Positions 1 to 11,800 of a stretch of DNA of 64,000 bases are shown here, in pieces (position 1 is the first letter of the stretch; the number at the start of each line of letters is the position of its first letter). The stretch is from positions 372,001 through 436,000 of the forward strand of contig JBAJFE010000045.1 in assembly GCA_037903355.1 (NCBI GenBank). The letters run 5' to 3'. A program made the position numbers and the translations under genes. This DNA is from Trichuris trichiura. Lineage: Eukaryota; Nematoda; Enoplea; Trichinellida; Trichuridae. A model generated the notes under the pieces. It was not told the origin of the DNA and searched no databases. It worked only from the letters and a program-made list of their open reading frames with translations.

Positions 1-2249
1 TTATTGATATTGAAGCTTTTATGTTTTGACTCGGCAGTCATTGCTTGGTTACAGGCACTCGTCCCGAGCAATCCGATATGCTGTTTCGTGGGTACAATGA
101 AACTGTACCAGTCTTTTAACACGCAGCTGCTATTCATACTTTCAGCAGCCAGGTTTAAATTCCAGAAAGATGAGTATACTACGGGTGCGCTCTCGGTAGA
201 TCATGCCTAATTGAGAAGCTTTGTCTTATGTATCATCTTACTATGCTGCGCGTTCATCTAAAAAAACTATTGTTCTTTTTAATTTCTTATTCCGGAAAGC
301 TGCACATTTTTACAAGGTGACCTACCTCACAAGGGAGCGTTCTAGGTCGGCTTTATCAGTTGTTACGTCAAGCACAACTTTAATGCCGCATGTTACAGGA
401 AAAAGATGCAACTAAAGATGCAGGGTTATGCAAAAAAGTCAACGAAATATTGAAGTACGAGTATCGAGTACAGAAACGTCGTCATTTTGGCGGTAAGAGG
501 AGCACAACCAGATCGAATGCCTTTATCGTCAAGTGGCAATTCTGAAGTGGGATAACCTGAAACTGTGACTAAATGGAAGTTCAGCATAACATCGTAATTT
601 ATTTGTGCCAGTTAAATTCGTCACATCCATTGCTCTGGAAGAGCGATGAGTTCTGACGTTGTTCCATTAGGGAGACAGGAAGTAATAGCTTAATCAGGCA
701 GGACATTCCGAAATTGCCAATTCTGTTATGATGACTTTAAGTTAGCCATAAACTTGAGGTATCGGCTATTTAGTTGCTAAACTTTTTATGCTATAAATAT
801 AACTAGCAGACGTCGGGTGCAGGGAACCCTTAGCATATAGTTGACATTATTTTTAAATCTTTTACTTTTTGTTACGGATATTTAAAGACTTTTTACACAT
901 CCTTGACAGTGAATTATTTTAGCATCTTTCCGCTACTTTTTATGATAATACGTTTTTCAAAATAAGCCAAAAACATTTTTTGTGACCAAGTGGATTAATA
1001 TCTGGCGGGTGATTAATGCTTTTATGAAGACGAATAGTTTTCAAGTCTACTATTGGGGCTGTTAAGCTGACTTCGGAAACGCTGTTCGTTTATTTGTAGG
1101 CATCATCCATGACGGAAGAATTTCTCCATCTCGAAGAAACAATACTCCAACAAGCGCAAGTGTGAAATTAAAGTAATTATCTTTAGAAATGGCTCCATAA
1201 GAGGATTACAAACTTCACTCTCAGAAGCAAATAAGCATACTTCTTGCCTGAATCAAGAAGAACAGCTTTCAGACCACCAAAGCTGTAGACATATGACTGC
1301 AATATCAGTAGCTTGCATGCTAAAAATAATCGTTCTTCACTGTTATGAATATTTTCTTTGCTACCTGCAAAATGTGAAGAAGAAGCAGTAGTTTGGCGTT
1401 AATGCACCTTACCACAATGACGAAGCTGTAAAAATTCATGATTTTAACTATTCAAGGCACGTATGGGACACGAACCATAACAAGAACTCAATGCACACAA
1501 TAGCGGCTGACGATTCAGAGAAATATGACCCGGAGGAAGAAGATGAAAGTAAGCGTTGAGTTTTCATGTTTACTTTTGCGTGAAGCGGATTTTAAGGCTA
1601 AAGACGTTTCTTTATTCAGTTAAACCGAACGCGTGCTTGATTTACGCCATTTCTCGGCTTTTCGGCAAGTTTAACCGCAGTACACTTCGAACTACGCAAG
1701 CATGTCGGCCAAGGGTAAAAAAACTAGAAAAATGTATTGAAGCTGACAGCGGGCAAACTGTTCCGTTAATGCGTGTGCTTAGCATTACTTGCCGCTCCTG
1801 AAACAATATGCGTACAAAGTTTGACAAATAAACCAGAACACGTGGGCGTATGCTTCCACAAACCGGAAGTTACTTCTGGCTCACATCGTGCTATTATTTT
1901 TAATAACAAAATGTTTAAATGTTTTTCTTCTGGTTCTTTTTCCATCATAGATTTTATATTTACAGTAGGAACCCGTTTTTGGTCAATATCTAGCCGGTTT
2001 TTTGAACAGTATTTCTTTCGTAGCTTTCAGATACAAGCTTGGCCTGTCATCAGCGGTAAAAAGTACATTTTACGGCTGAAGACGGGTTGAGATTGTACCT
2101 AAAAACGGGGAAAAGTTTATGAATTCAAGTCTTCGTCAGCTCGGTTTGCCCGGGCTTACATCACCCGCAACCACCGGAATGGCTTTTGCAGTCCTTCCAC
2201 TCCCACAATTTTCGAAATACTTTCGTGATCAATTAACGTATAATAGGAA
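1..2249. other. Left-edge intergenic DNA, nothing recognised
   Basis: AT-rich sequence with only short unrelated open frames on both strands. No domain, RNA gene or clear repeat is seen. A block AGTCCTTCCACTCCC at about 2194 recurs at about 3103. Confidence 0.5.
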
Positions 2250-2761
2250 ATGTTTGCAGAGATAACGAGTGACGGGAATCAAGCTGGCGCGGGCATTGCT
2301 GCTGAGAAAGAAAAAGAGCACCTAACGTCCAATCGAAAGGTTTCTGCCACTTCAAAGCAGCCACGATCGCAGTCTAGAGAAAAGATAAATAATTCAAGCC
2401 GCATCAACAGAACAAGAGTTGTTCATGAGTGTAAGTTTGGGGTTTAGAGAACAGATGTGTTTAGGACAGCCCAAATCCACAAGCAAGTTTGCGGAATGAA
2501 AATACAAAGGACAAGCTTAGCTCAACAAGAAAAACTTGTTTGCGGCACGAAAAAAAGAAGGTACAAGTTCGCTCAAATCGGCAATCAAGTTTGCGACACC
2601 AAAAAAAGAATGAGCGAAAAATGCAATCCAGTGGAAACGATGGTTCAAAAGGCAGCAGAATGCGGAAGAATGAGAACAAAAAAGAAAAGCAGCGGAAAAT
2701 GGAGAGCAATAATAGTAGCGGCGCGAAGGATAAATGTTTTTGCAAAAAGAACAAGAAATGA
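2250..2761 (+). CDS. Lys/Arg/Ser-rich low-complexity ORF pair with a 51-bp tandem repeat (doubtful gene)
   Basis: There are two open frames. The first, 2250-2447, carries KEKEHLTSNRKVSATSKQPR. The second runs from about 2473 to 2761 and carries SLRNENTKDKLSSTRKT, CLRHEKKKVQVRSNRQS and SLRHQKKNERKMQSSGN, three copies of a 17-residue unit. GTAAGT at 2431 and TTTAG at 2465 look like splice signals but do not restore one frame cleanly. The product would be very basic and disordered. No family was recognised; it could be non-coding repeat sequence. Confidence 0.3.
2473..2622 (+). repeat. Three-copy 51-bp tandem repeat
   Basis: The anchor TTTGCG recurs at 2488, 2539 and 2590, exactly 51 nt apart, and is followed each time by A-rich sequence ending near GAAAA or AAAAAAGAA. 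The flanking CAAG-T/C-TT blocks repeat as well. The copies have diverged to about 65-75 percent identity by eye. Confidence 0.65.
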
Positions 2762-2786
2762 CCAGAGACGTTTTATGTCATTTTAA

Positions 2787-4821
2787 ATAACGCAATGCAA
2801 GTGTTAGGATAGTAACTTTCAACGAGCTGGAACTTCGATTTTCCCGTTATGTTATTTTGAAAGCTCCAAACACGCAAAACGCACAGCGTAGTTCAGAATG
2901 AATATTTCCTACTTTTGATTTCTTGCAAAATGCCGTCTAAAAACATCTTAGACACACCGACGCTTCAAGGAACGCAATAGCTAGGTAAAACGTTTGAGAA
3001 GTGATCCGCTATTATTTCAACTTTGCTTAATCTGAGGGAAGATTTTAACGCTGGGGCATTTATAAAGAAGGCTATGAACTTGAAGGATTTTCTCAGTTTG
3101 CCAGTCCTTCCACTCCCCCATTGCCATATATAATGGAAGGTAAAAAAGTGGCGTGACCATTAGCCTCTGACCGTATGCTACTATGTATGCTGGCACATGA
3201 AGGCAAAGGCGCGCACATAAAACTTGCAGATATGTAGTCCCAGGAATCTTATTTTTCCATATGCTTTGGGGTTAGTCAAAAATTAACCAGAATTTTCCTG
3301 TATACTTTTTTGAATAAATGTATGGTGGTTATAGTAATGTCATGTTTGACACAGTCCTCCTGATTTCCGAGACTACGAAGACCAAGGCAGTAGCACCTGT
3401 CGCCAACAGTTTGACGCCGAGTTTGTTTTGCTACTCGCGTGGTCAAGTTGTGTTTGTGCTTTTTTAACATAAACACAAAGCATTTATAATAATATCATAC
3501 TTTGACACAGTCGCCCTGCCTTACAAGCTCGGTTCCATTGTAAAGCTACAAAGTTTATTTGACGCATAGAAAAGGGACTCCGCTTGCAAAATCATTAAAT
3601 TTCGAAATAATGTCCTTGTTTTCAAAGGCACAAATTCCAACAGGTTACAAGTTTCTTTATGTCGATAGAAAAAGAATTTTTCGGCCGCAAATTTAGCCAA
3701 GAATGTCTCCTATCTTGCAGCTCTTCGTCTGAGTAACTCGCGGCCTCGTAAAGAGTTTTTCAGTGGATAGAACAAGCTTAAACGGACAGATCAGGACGGT
3801 ATGGAGGACTGGGTCTAACGTTAAACTGTATTTCTTTCACAGTTTCGCAGGAGTCAAGCTGTTGACGGGAGCACCAACCTTGTCTTCCAATACTGTTCCG
3901 TCCACTGAATAGCTCGACTAGTTCGTTCTGACGATCGCCTGCATCGTCCACTCGAAAAAGTTTGATATGGGCATGGGCTCACCTCAGACAAACAACTGGA
4001 AGATGAGGTACATTTTGGGCATTATTCATCCTCGATAATTTCATATATACAGAGGTAAAAAAGCTTGTGCTCCACGGGAATTTGGGCAAGGAAAGCTACA
4101 GGACTGTCAAAATTTGAGGATATTAAACGAGGCTAGCAATTGCGTCAGACGAGGAAATGCATGAAATGGTGTTTCTGCAAAAAATCCTAATCGGAAAGCC
4201 ATTTTTAACAGGCTAAAAGAACTTGTGCGTTGGAAGGTAGGCGGGTTACGTCAAAATGTAACATTATTAAAACCACCATACCTTAATTCAAAAAATTGCA
4301 GGGAATTTCCAAATAATTTTTAATGACTCTAAAGTCAATATTAATTTTTTGAGCTTACTGTATGTATGCAAGTTTTATTTTAATAATAGCATTTGGCTCG
4401 GTGCTAAATGGAACCTACAGGATTACACAACAAGACTTTTGTTCCATATTTCTCGAGCAATTTTAAAATAGTAAATAGACGGCACGAAGAGGTCAAGCGG
4501 CACTGGAATGTTGAAACAACAGATTCCTGTTGTTCAACTGGAGGATACAGCAGCGGCAAAACGTCGTGTACACCGGCCTGATATTCAAACTGTTGTATAC
4601 ATAAAGCAAGTTTATAAATCGAATGTAAACTGTCTAAACATATGTTTATGTAGCTCTAAAATACCACTGGTATCAAATCAACGCACTGCTTCAGAGTGCC
4701 TCAACATTTAGAGTTACTATGGTTTAAGCTTTGCAACAATCAAACAGGTAATGCGTAGACCTCGTAGCTTCTATTAACGGTAAAAAATTGCTACGTGAAC
4801 TAAGAAAAATATCCGAATAAT
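2787..4821. other. Intergenic DNA downstream of the spectraplakin gene
   Basis: No convincing coding frame. A weak direct repeat (TTTGACACAGTC and surrounding bases at about 3342 and 3502) suggests an old duplication of about 160 nt. The spectraplakin 3' UTR probably ends just above 4800. Confidence 0.5.
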
Positions 4822-4827
4822 TTTATT
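4822..4827 (-). terminator. vab-10: Poly(A) signal of the spectraplakin rod isoform
   Basis: AATAAA on the minus strand lies 176 nt past the stop codon at 5003. The spacing suits a short 3' UTR. No better hexamer is seen between it and the stop. Confidence 0.55.
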
Positions 4828-5002
4828 CATAGTAACCCAAATGTACCGTTACTAGTAGTGTGTTCACTGTCGCTCAGTTTTTTGTGAGTAACCATGGCAC
4901 TTGATAAGTTAATATTGACTAAAACAACAACATTAGACGAAGCGCCCAATGATATAGTGCAAAAAGTGAATAAAGATCAACAGGAAAACAGCAAAACGCG
5001 CA

Positions 5003-5865
5003 TCATTTCCTTCGGTCGCTTCTCTTCTTGCGGATGGAGGGTATTCGAGACTGGAATGGTGAAGAGTCGTGCGAATGATAGGACAACTCGGACACATCAG
5101 AGCTAGCTCGAGAAGAAGGTCTTGATGCCGACATGGACTGGTCAGATTCAAGTCGTGATTCTGAGCACACAGTCTTTGCCATACTACTGGCATGTAACGT
5201 CTGATAGCCGTTCAGTGATTCTGAAAAAACAAATTTATAATAAAGGAGTGCAATTGTTTTGAAATTACAAACCCCCATGTCCAGGAGAAATGGGTTTACC
5301 ATTAGCGCCAGAAAGCTTAAATGATCCAAATGACGATGAATGAGGCAACTGACAAACACTGAGCCCAGGACTGTTCTCACAACTGCGGGGCAGTGAACGC
5401 ATCGGCATGCTTCGCTCAGTCTTTTCCCTGATCTGAAAGGAAAACCAATAGGAGAATTCATGTGTTTTTCGAAAAATTAAGCAGTACTCTCAGTTCTTAC
5501 TTTTACAATCGGTCCTAGTACGGCCTCATGCTCCAAAGAATGCAGGGCAGAAAAACCTGAAGTAGAAGAACTCCTAGAACCCGTCTGCAAGTGTCCACGG
5601 TTTCCCTTCGACTTGAAGTAGCACATGCTCTGGCTCGCTCCTTCCGGAAGGATAAACTTTTCCCGTAGTTCTATGTTCGTACGTCCTCTGGCTGAAATTA
5701 GTCGATATCACTATTAAATTGGACGCAGAAATTAAAAAAGGCAAAACGATTACTTCGGCAAGGATCGTATTTAACCAGATATTCATTTAGAGAAACCCAG
5801 CCACCGCCTACTCGCACCATGACGGTAGATCTGAGAATCCTGACTAATCTTATCTGTTCACCGAA
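5003..5865 (-). CDS. vab-10: Spectraplakin exons 39-42: GAS2 domain and C-terminal tail
   Basis: Exon 39 is 5865-5754, after a 56-nt intron (5866-5921). It encodes the GAS2 core [17 protein letters not shown], then [10 protein letters not shown]. Exon 40 is 5691-5501 ([20 protein letters not shown]). Exon 41 is 5432-5300 ([13 protein letters not shown]). Exon 42 is 5220-5003 ([17 protein letters not shown], then [11 protein letters not shown]). GAS2 binds the microtubule lattice. The Ser/Arg tail with S-R-I-P matches the SxIP motif that recruits EB1. Exon 41 has a second possible donor at 5272, in the same phase, that adds nine codons. Confidence 0.92.
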
Positions 5866-8800
5866 CTGGAAAGACAACGTGAACCGTTAGCGACAGCAAT
5901 GCGTTTGAATTCTTTTCTGACCTTGTACTTTCCGTCGCCAACTTCCTTTATCCGGTACTTCTGAACGCAAGTACAAAGTTCAGTTTGTCGTTGCACTTCG
6001 TCTTTGATTTTTTCCGCTTCCGTGACCGGCTCGCGCACGGGTCTTAAGGCGTCTATGAACTCCATATAGTCTATGTATCCTTCATTATTTCTGTCGAATA
6101 TGTCGGCCACGTAGTTCATCTCAACACGAGAGGTTGGGAACTTGCACGCCAAAATACCGTCGATGAATTCGTCTCGGGTAACACGCCCGTCACAATCTTT
6201 GTCTTGACGCCTGAAGAAGTCCATAACACGAGACTTCTTGTGATTAATCCACGTCAAGTAGCGAGTCCGCCAATCGTCAAAACTGAAATTCTCCAGACGA
6301 CGCACTTCCTTAGCAATTTCTAGAGCATCTGCCAATTTCTTGTTCCTTTCCATTGACTGTAGCCAAAGCTCACGCCACTTATCCGCCACTAGCTGAACCT
6401 TGGTATTCCTTTTGCGATGGTGTATTTTTGCTCTGACTGGCGGAGCAGCAGAGCTCCGCACAGGACGTCTACTACCCTTGGCTACCTCTTTCACTTCTTC
6501 TGCTTCAGCCCTACGATGACCTTTCGTAACTTCATCAACGTCAGGTTGCCGCTGACGAAGCTCATTTTCAAACAATTCATGCTCTCGGATAAGCTGTTCG
6601 ATCTGTTCTACAGAGGTAGGAATTTCAGTTCTTCGGTCTTCGTTAAGCTTTTCCTCTTTTAACAACATCCATTCAATTAGGTCGTCGAGCAAAATGTCCT
6701 GCTCTTGGATAGCCAACAACTGACTCTTCAGGCGCTGTGTGCGCTGGGATAGTAGCAAGTTTGTTTCGTCCCATCGACTTCCCAACAATGATAGCCAACG
6801 TTGCATGGGTTGTACACCATTGGGATGGCAACGGTTCACTATGTCTGCGCCCATTGCTAACGTGTTACTCAGATCAGGTTCGTGCAGGCCCAGCTCGGCT
6901 GAGAGCTGGTCAAAACTATCAACACGAGCTGCTAGCTCGTGCTCCTGATCTGAAACTCCTCCTAAATCTTTCGCCTTGGATTCTATACCCGCTAACAGCT
7001 CCAGTAGTGCATGGGCGTCGTGGTGGAACTTTTCGGCCATTTTTCGTGAGTCCACTAGAGAAGCTTCTCGCTCTCGGGAAAGCTCGTTAACTCGGGCCCA
7101 CTTCTGCTCCAGCTGCTGTACCTGTTGTTCAATTTCCGTGTTCGTTTCTGGGTCAGCGCCAATCAACTCCTTGGCAGCCTGTCGGATGGTTTCCACATTG
7201 GACTGGCGAGAATTTAAATGATTCATGAAAGCTTTGTGCTCTTCTTCCCAAGTAATCACCGAATCCAAATCTCCGTAGACGCCTACGTTTGAAGAAAGGC
7301 GTTCTTCAGCACCAACAAGGTAATCCATCAGAGTGCTCACAGCTTCCTTGAATTGCCCGGAAAAAAGTAAAGCCTCCTCTAACTTTTGTTGCCTCTCATT
7401 GGCTAAAGAGAACAATTTGTTCCACTGGTCTCGAAGAGAAACTAGCATGTCGTCCAGGGCTTTCTCCTCGTCTCTGATGCCATGATTTTTTAGCCTCTTT
7501 CCGAGACGGTTTACAGCTTCAAAATCTGCTTGACGGGCCATCAGCAACTGTCTAAATTCTGCGTTGCTAGCCAGCGCCTCTTTGATTTTGTCCACATTGC
7601 TCGGTACGCTGCTTGATTCTTCTTGAATTAACGCCATGCTTTGCGAACACCAGTTGCTCAGGTCGGTCCACTGATCCATGAAACTTTGCGTCTCGCACAG
7701 GGCGTTGTCCAGCAGCTTGGAACGATCGGCAGTTCGGTTGAGCACCTTATTCCAACGACTCATCGTTGTAGCCAACAAGTTTTTGATCGTCGTGGCGTCC
7801 TGCTTCTGGCACGTATACTTTATTTTAGTACCACGTTTGTCCAGCTCGTGCGCTTTCTCCCGAAAAGCATCCACCTCTTCTTGGAAGGTCTGATGTTGTT
7901 GCATCTGGCTGACAAGGCGCTCCTTGAGTCGAGAAACGGGTTCCAGGCTATTCAAATGACCCTCAGCCTGCGCTAACCAATCGATGAAATGGTTCATCAG
8001 TTTGTCGAACTCAATTGCCTCTTGTAATGCCAACTCCAGCTTGATCTTGCGATCACTGACCTTCTGCAGCAATCCTTCCCAGCGTTGCTTGAACGTTTTC
8101 AACAGATCCGCAAACGGCGCTTCGTTACCGGATGACTCCAGGAAGTGGTCTCCGTTGGCAAGTAGATCAGCAACCTTTGGTTTTGCGTTTATCACCTCTT
8201 CGTAGGTGTTCATGAAGCGCTCCAATTGGTAATGAGCAGTTTCGGGCAGCCCGCCGAATGAACGATTACCAAATATTGAATTGTCCACATCGGTTATCCA
8301 GCTCAGGTATTCGTTGATTTGGTCAGTTATAGTCTCGGACTCTTGCTTGCATTTCTCCAGTTGCTGAGCCTTTTCATGGAACAGTCTATGTAGTGCACTC
8401 CATTTGAAATTGAGGTCATCTAGCTTGTCATGCAACTCCTTGGACGAATCATCCGTCTTTCTAATCGTACTGTTTAGCGTGTCAACGCTTATCTGATGTG
8501 CCAGTATGTCATTTTGTATAACTTTTAACTTGGCCGACTCGATTTCATTACGATTCTGGTCTCCGGGAAAAGAACCCACGTCACCGATAGTTTCCTCTGT
8601 CCTCTCAATCCAGTCAATGAGCTGGCTGATAGCTTGATGGAAGTGACCCATTTGAAGCAACGCTTTCTCCAATTTATGCTGCCGCTCAATTACGGATGTG
8701 CTGAGCACTTCCCAGCGTTTGGACACTGCGTCTACAGTTGCCTGAACGCCACTTGACTGACCAGGACTAGTACCCTCGGCCAGTATCACAGCTAGTTGGT

Positions 8801-11800
8801 TTAGCTGTTCCAAGTCGACAGCGTTTTCATCTAACTTCTCTTTGAATTTGCCAACCTCAACCAGTTGTTCATGTAAAGTGACTGGCTCAGTGCTAATTGT
8901 GTGGAAACCTTTGACGTACTCCTCAGCCTCAGCCATAAAGTCGGTGACCTTTTGTAGTTTTTCGTAAAAAGACATAGTTCGTTCCATAGCATCGATAAGA
9001 TCATGACCGCGGCGGGCAAACGCTTCTGTTACTGTTTCGTAGACAACATCCAGCTCGTCTATCTTCTGTCTTATTTCAGGCTTTTCAGCGTTGCTTACCA
9101 AGTCAAGAAGTTGCTGACCAATTTCCCGACACTGAGTAACTCGGGGCTCCTGTTTGCGGAACTCGTCCTCAGCCTCTTGCAACTCTAACTGCTGCACCTT
9201 AATGACTTCTATTTCACATGCGGGTTTGTCATAACCCTGAACTCGTCGCTGCAGTTCCTTTAGCGCTTCCAAGCAGTTTTGATACTCAATCCAAAAGGTT
9301 TCGGCTATTGCCAGCGTTTCTTGCAAATTCTGACCGCGCATTTCAGCGCTCTGCAGAACATCGCTCCAGAGCTTTTGGAGCAAGGCGATCTTTTGTCGAA
9401 TATCCTCTACGCCCGCCGCGTCCTCTGGACTAGCTTTGCTTATTATATCGGATGCGGCTGCCAGTAAGGCTTCGTAGGCGGCGTTCTTTCGTTCCAGCTC
9501 GCGAACGAAAGACAAATTATCAGATATTTGATGTCGTATACGATCTGGATAACTGGATATTGGTTCAAGAGCTTGCATTGTATCCGCGTAAAGGGATAAC
9601 GAATCCAGCATGCCATCCAATTTATCGGTAAACTGCGACGACTCGGCCAAAGCTTCGTCCAGCGTTTGCAAACGCAAATGGACGTTCTCTTTAACGCGGT
9701 CAAAACGCAAATTCATCTGCTCCATGATGTCAGCCACACGCATGTCGTCCTCCGCGCATAAAAGACTGCGGATGAACGTGCCGCTTCTGTTCAACTTTTC
9801 CACCACCAGTCTTTGGTCCATTATGTCTTTTTGAAGATTCTAAAACCAACAGTTTTGTAAGGACGGCCACGTAACCGCGAACAAAGCTCTAACAAAGCTA
9901 ACTTTTCAAACTCGCTATCAAAAAACTAAGTCTTAGTTCATGTTGCTTCTATTGCATTAAACAAGAGGGCAAAAAACATTCTGGCCTATCAGCGAAAACG
10001 TTAAGGTAAGTGGTTCTCAAAAGCAAGGAGAAACAAAAACAAAACGCGGTTCAGCTTCTAACGGTCACACGTTTGAAGATATATGCGATGCGTTTACGAA
10101 CCAGTTGGTCAGTCATTGCCCTAACACATGCTTGTCAGAAAATTTCAAAAAAGTAGTAAAATGAAATAACTATTACCAGATTTTCTACGCGCACAATGTA
10201 TGAAGTGACAAGCAAGTAAAGCTTTCCAGGGTATATTTGGCGACCTACCGTTGTATAATCAAGTTGTCGTTTCAGCTGGTCCGCTTGTACTCCTGAGAAC
10301 AGTATGGGCAAATTCTCGAGTTCTGATTCTACCGTGGTCAACCATTCTTCCAAGGTGGAGCACGACTCCTCGAAGTCTACGGTGAAGGGAACAGCTTCTC
10401 CAAGCCGCAGCGAAACGGAACAGCTAACTTCGCTCACGTTGTCTACTAGTTCTTGAAGAGCCTTCAATATATAATGAGTTATCGACATACGTAAAAGGTG
10501 AAAAGTTAATGAAGAAAAAGAAGTACCTCAACTCGATCAAGTATGGCTTGACGATCATCGCCCGAAAGTAGCTTTATAACGCGTTTAGCACCTATGTTAG
10601 CCTCTCTAGCCTTAGATCTTTGAGACATAACGTCAGCATGTGCCAGCTCTTGGTTCCTCAATTGTTCTCGAGCTACGACTGGATCGATGGACAAGGCCAC
10701 AACGTTGTCCAGGGTAGCTTCCATTTTTTGAAACCAGTCAATCAAGTCGTCCAACACCGAAGCAATCTGTAAACAATGAGCATACTTTTAGTGAGGGTGA
10801 GTGATCGCCCAGCTGGTCTTAACCAACCTCGGCAGATTCTACTTGAGCAATTGACAAGCGTTCAGACTTCCGCTGCATTTGGTCGCACACACTATCGAAC
10901 CGACGATTCAGCCGAGATGCCATACTCTCAACAGTCGAAGCACCATCTTCTCCCGTTAGTTGGCTTAGTTTAGTTGCAGCTGAGTTCATTTCTTCAAACA
11001 GATGACGAAGTGAGTCTATATCATCTTGAATGTTCTGCAAAAATACGGCTGACATTTGTACTACGTTATCCTGCTCACCTTAAGGAGCCCAACTTGCTGC
11101 GCTACGGAAAGTTCCGTCATGTGAAGGAAGTCACTTTCAATAGCCAGCAACCACTCTGAAAGGGAGGCATGCGCCTTGTGAAATGTGTCAGCCAACGGCA
11201 ATGCCTCTTCCAGTATCCCCAAGAACTGATCCGTTTCCTTGTTTAGTGCCGAATAGCGCATCCGAAGAGCTTCTAGTTCGGACTGCATCATTAACGCTTC
11301 ATCACCAGAGGTGCTTTCGCAGAGCACGCGACCTTTTTCCATTATATCAGACATGCGAGCCTCGTATTTGCTAATTTCTTCGCCTAATTCCATGACAACA
11401 GTAGTTTGCTGATCTAAAACGTCCACATAAACGCTGACCGGTCTTGCTGATCTCAAACGTTCTTCCATTTCGTGCAATCGTTCGCTAATCTCTCCAGATT
11501 CTTCTACGAAGTTAACAACGCAGTTGGACATTTTGTCCATCATTTTGTCTAATAAGGCCGCAGACTCGCTTATCTGATGATAGCCATTTATGAGCAAACA
11601 AAGTTGCTTGTCCACTTCGGCTGCTTCAGTGTCACATAACATTGCCTTAAGACATTGACCAGCTACCACCGCTTTGTCGATTTCGTTACAATGGCTTTCC
11701 ACGTCATCAAGCACCTCCTTGCAAAGTAAACAGTCTGTTTGCGAAGTTTATACCTGATCAGCTTACCTTAACCAAACTCCTTTGGTTGGTCAACTTTTCC

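Noticed and set aside
5003..5106. Plus-strand frame starting at 4894 that overlaps the spectraplakin stop
   Set aside because: Its second half is the antisense of the last spectraplakin exon and the first half has no support.
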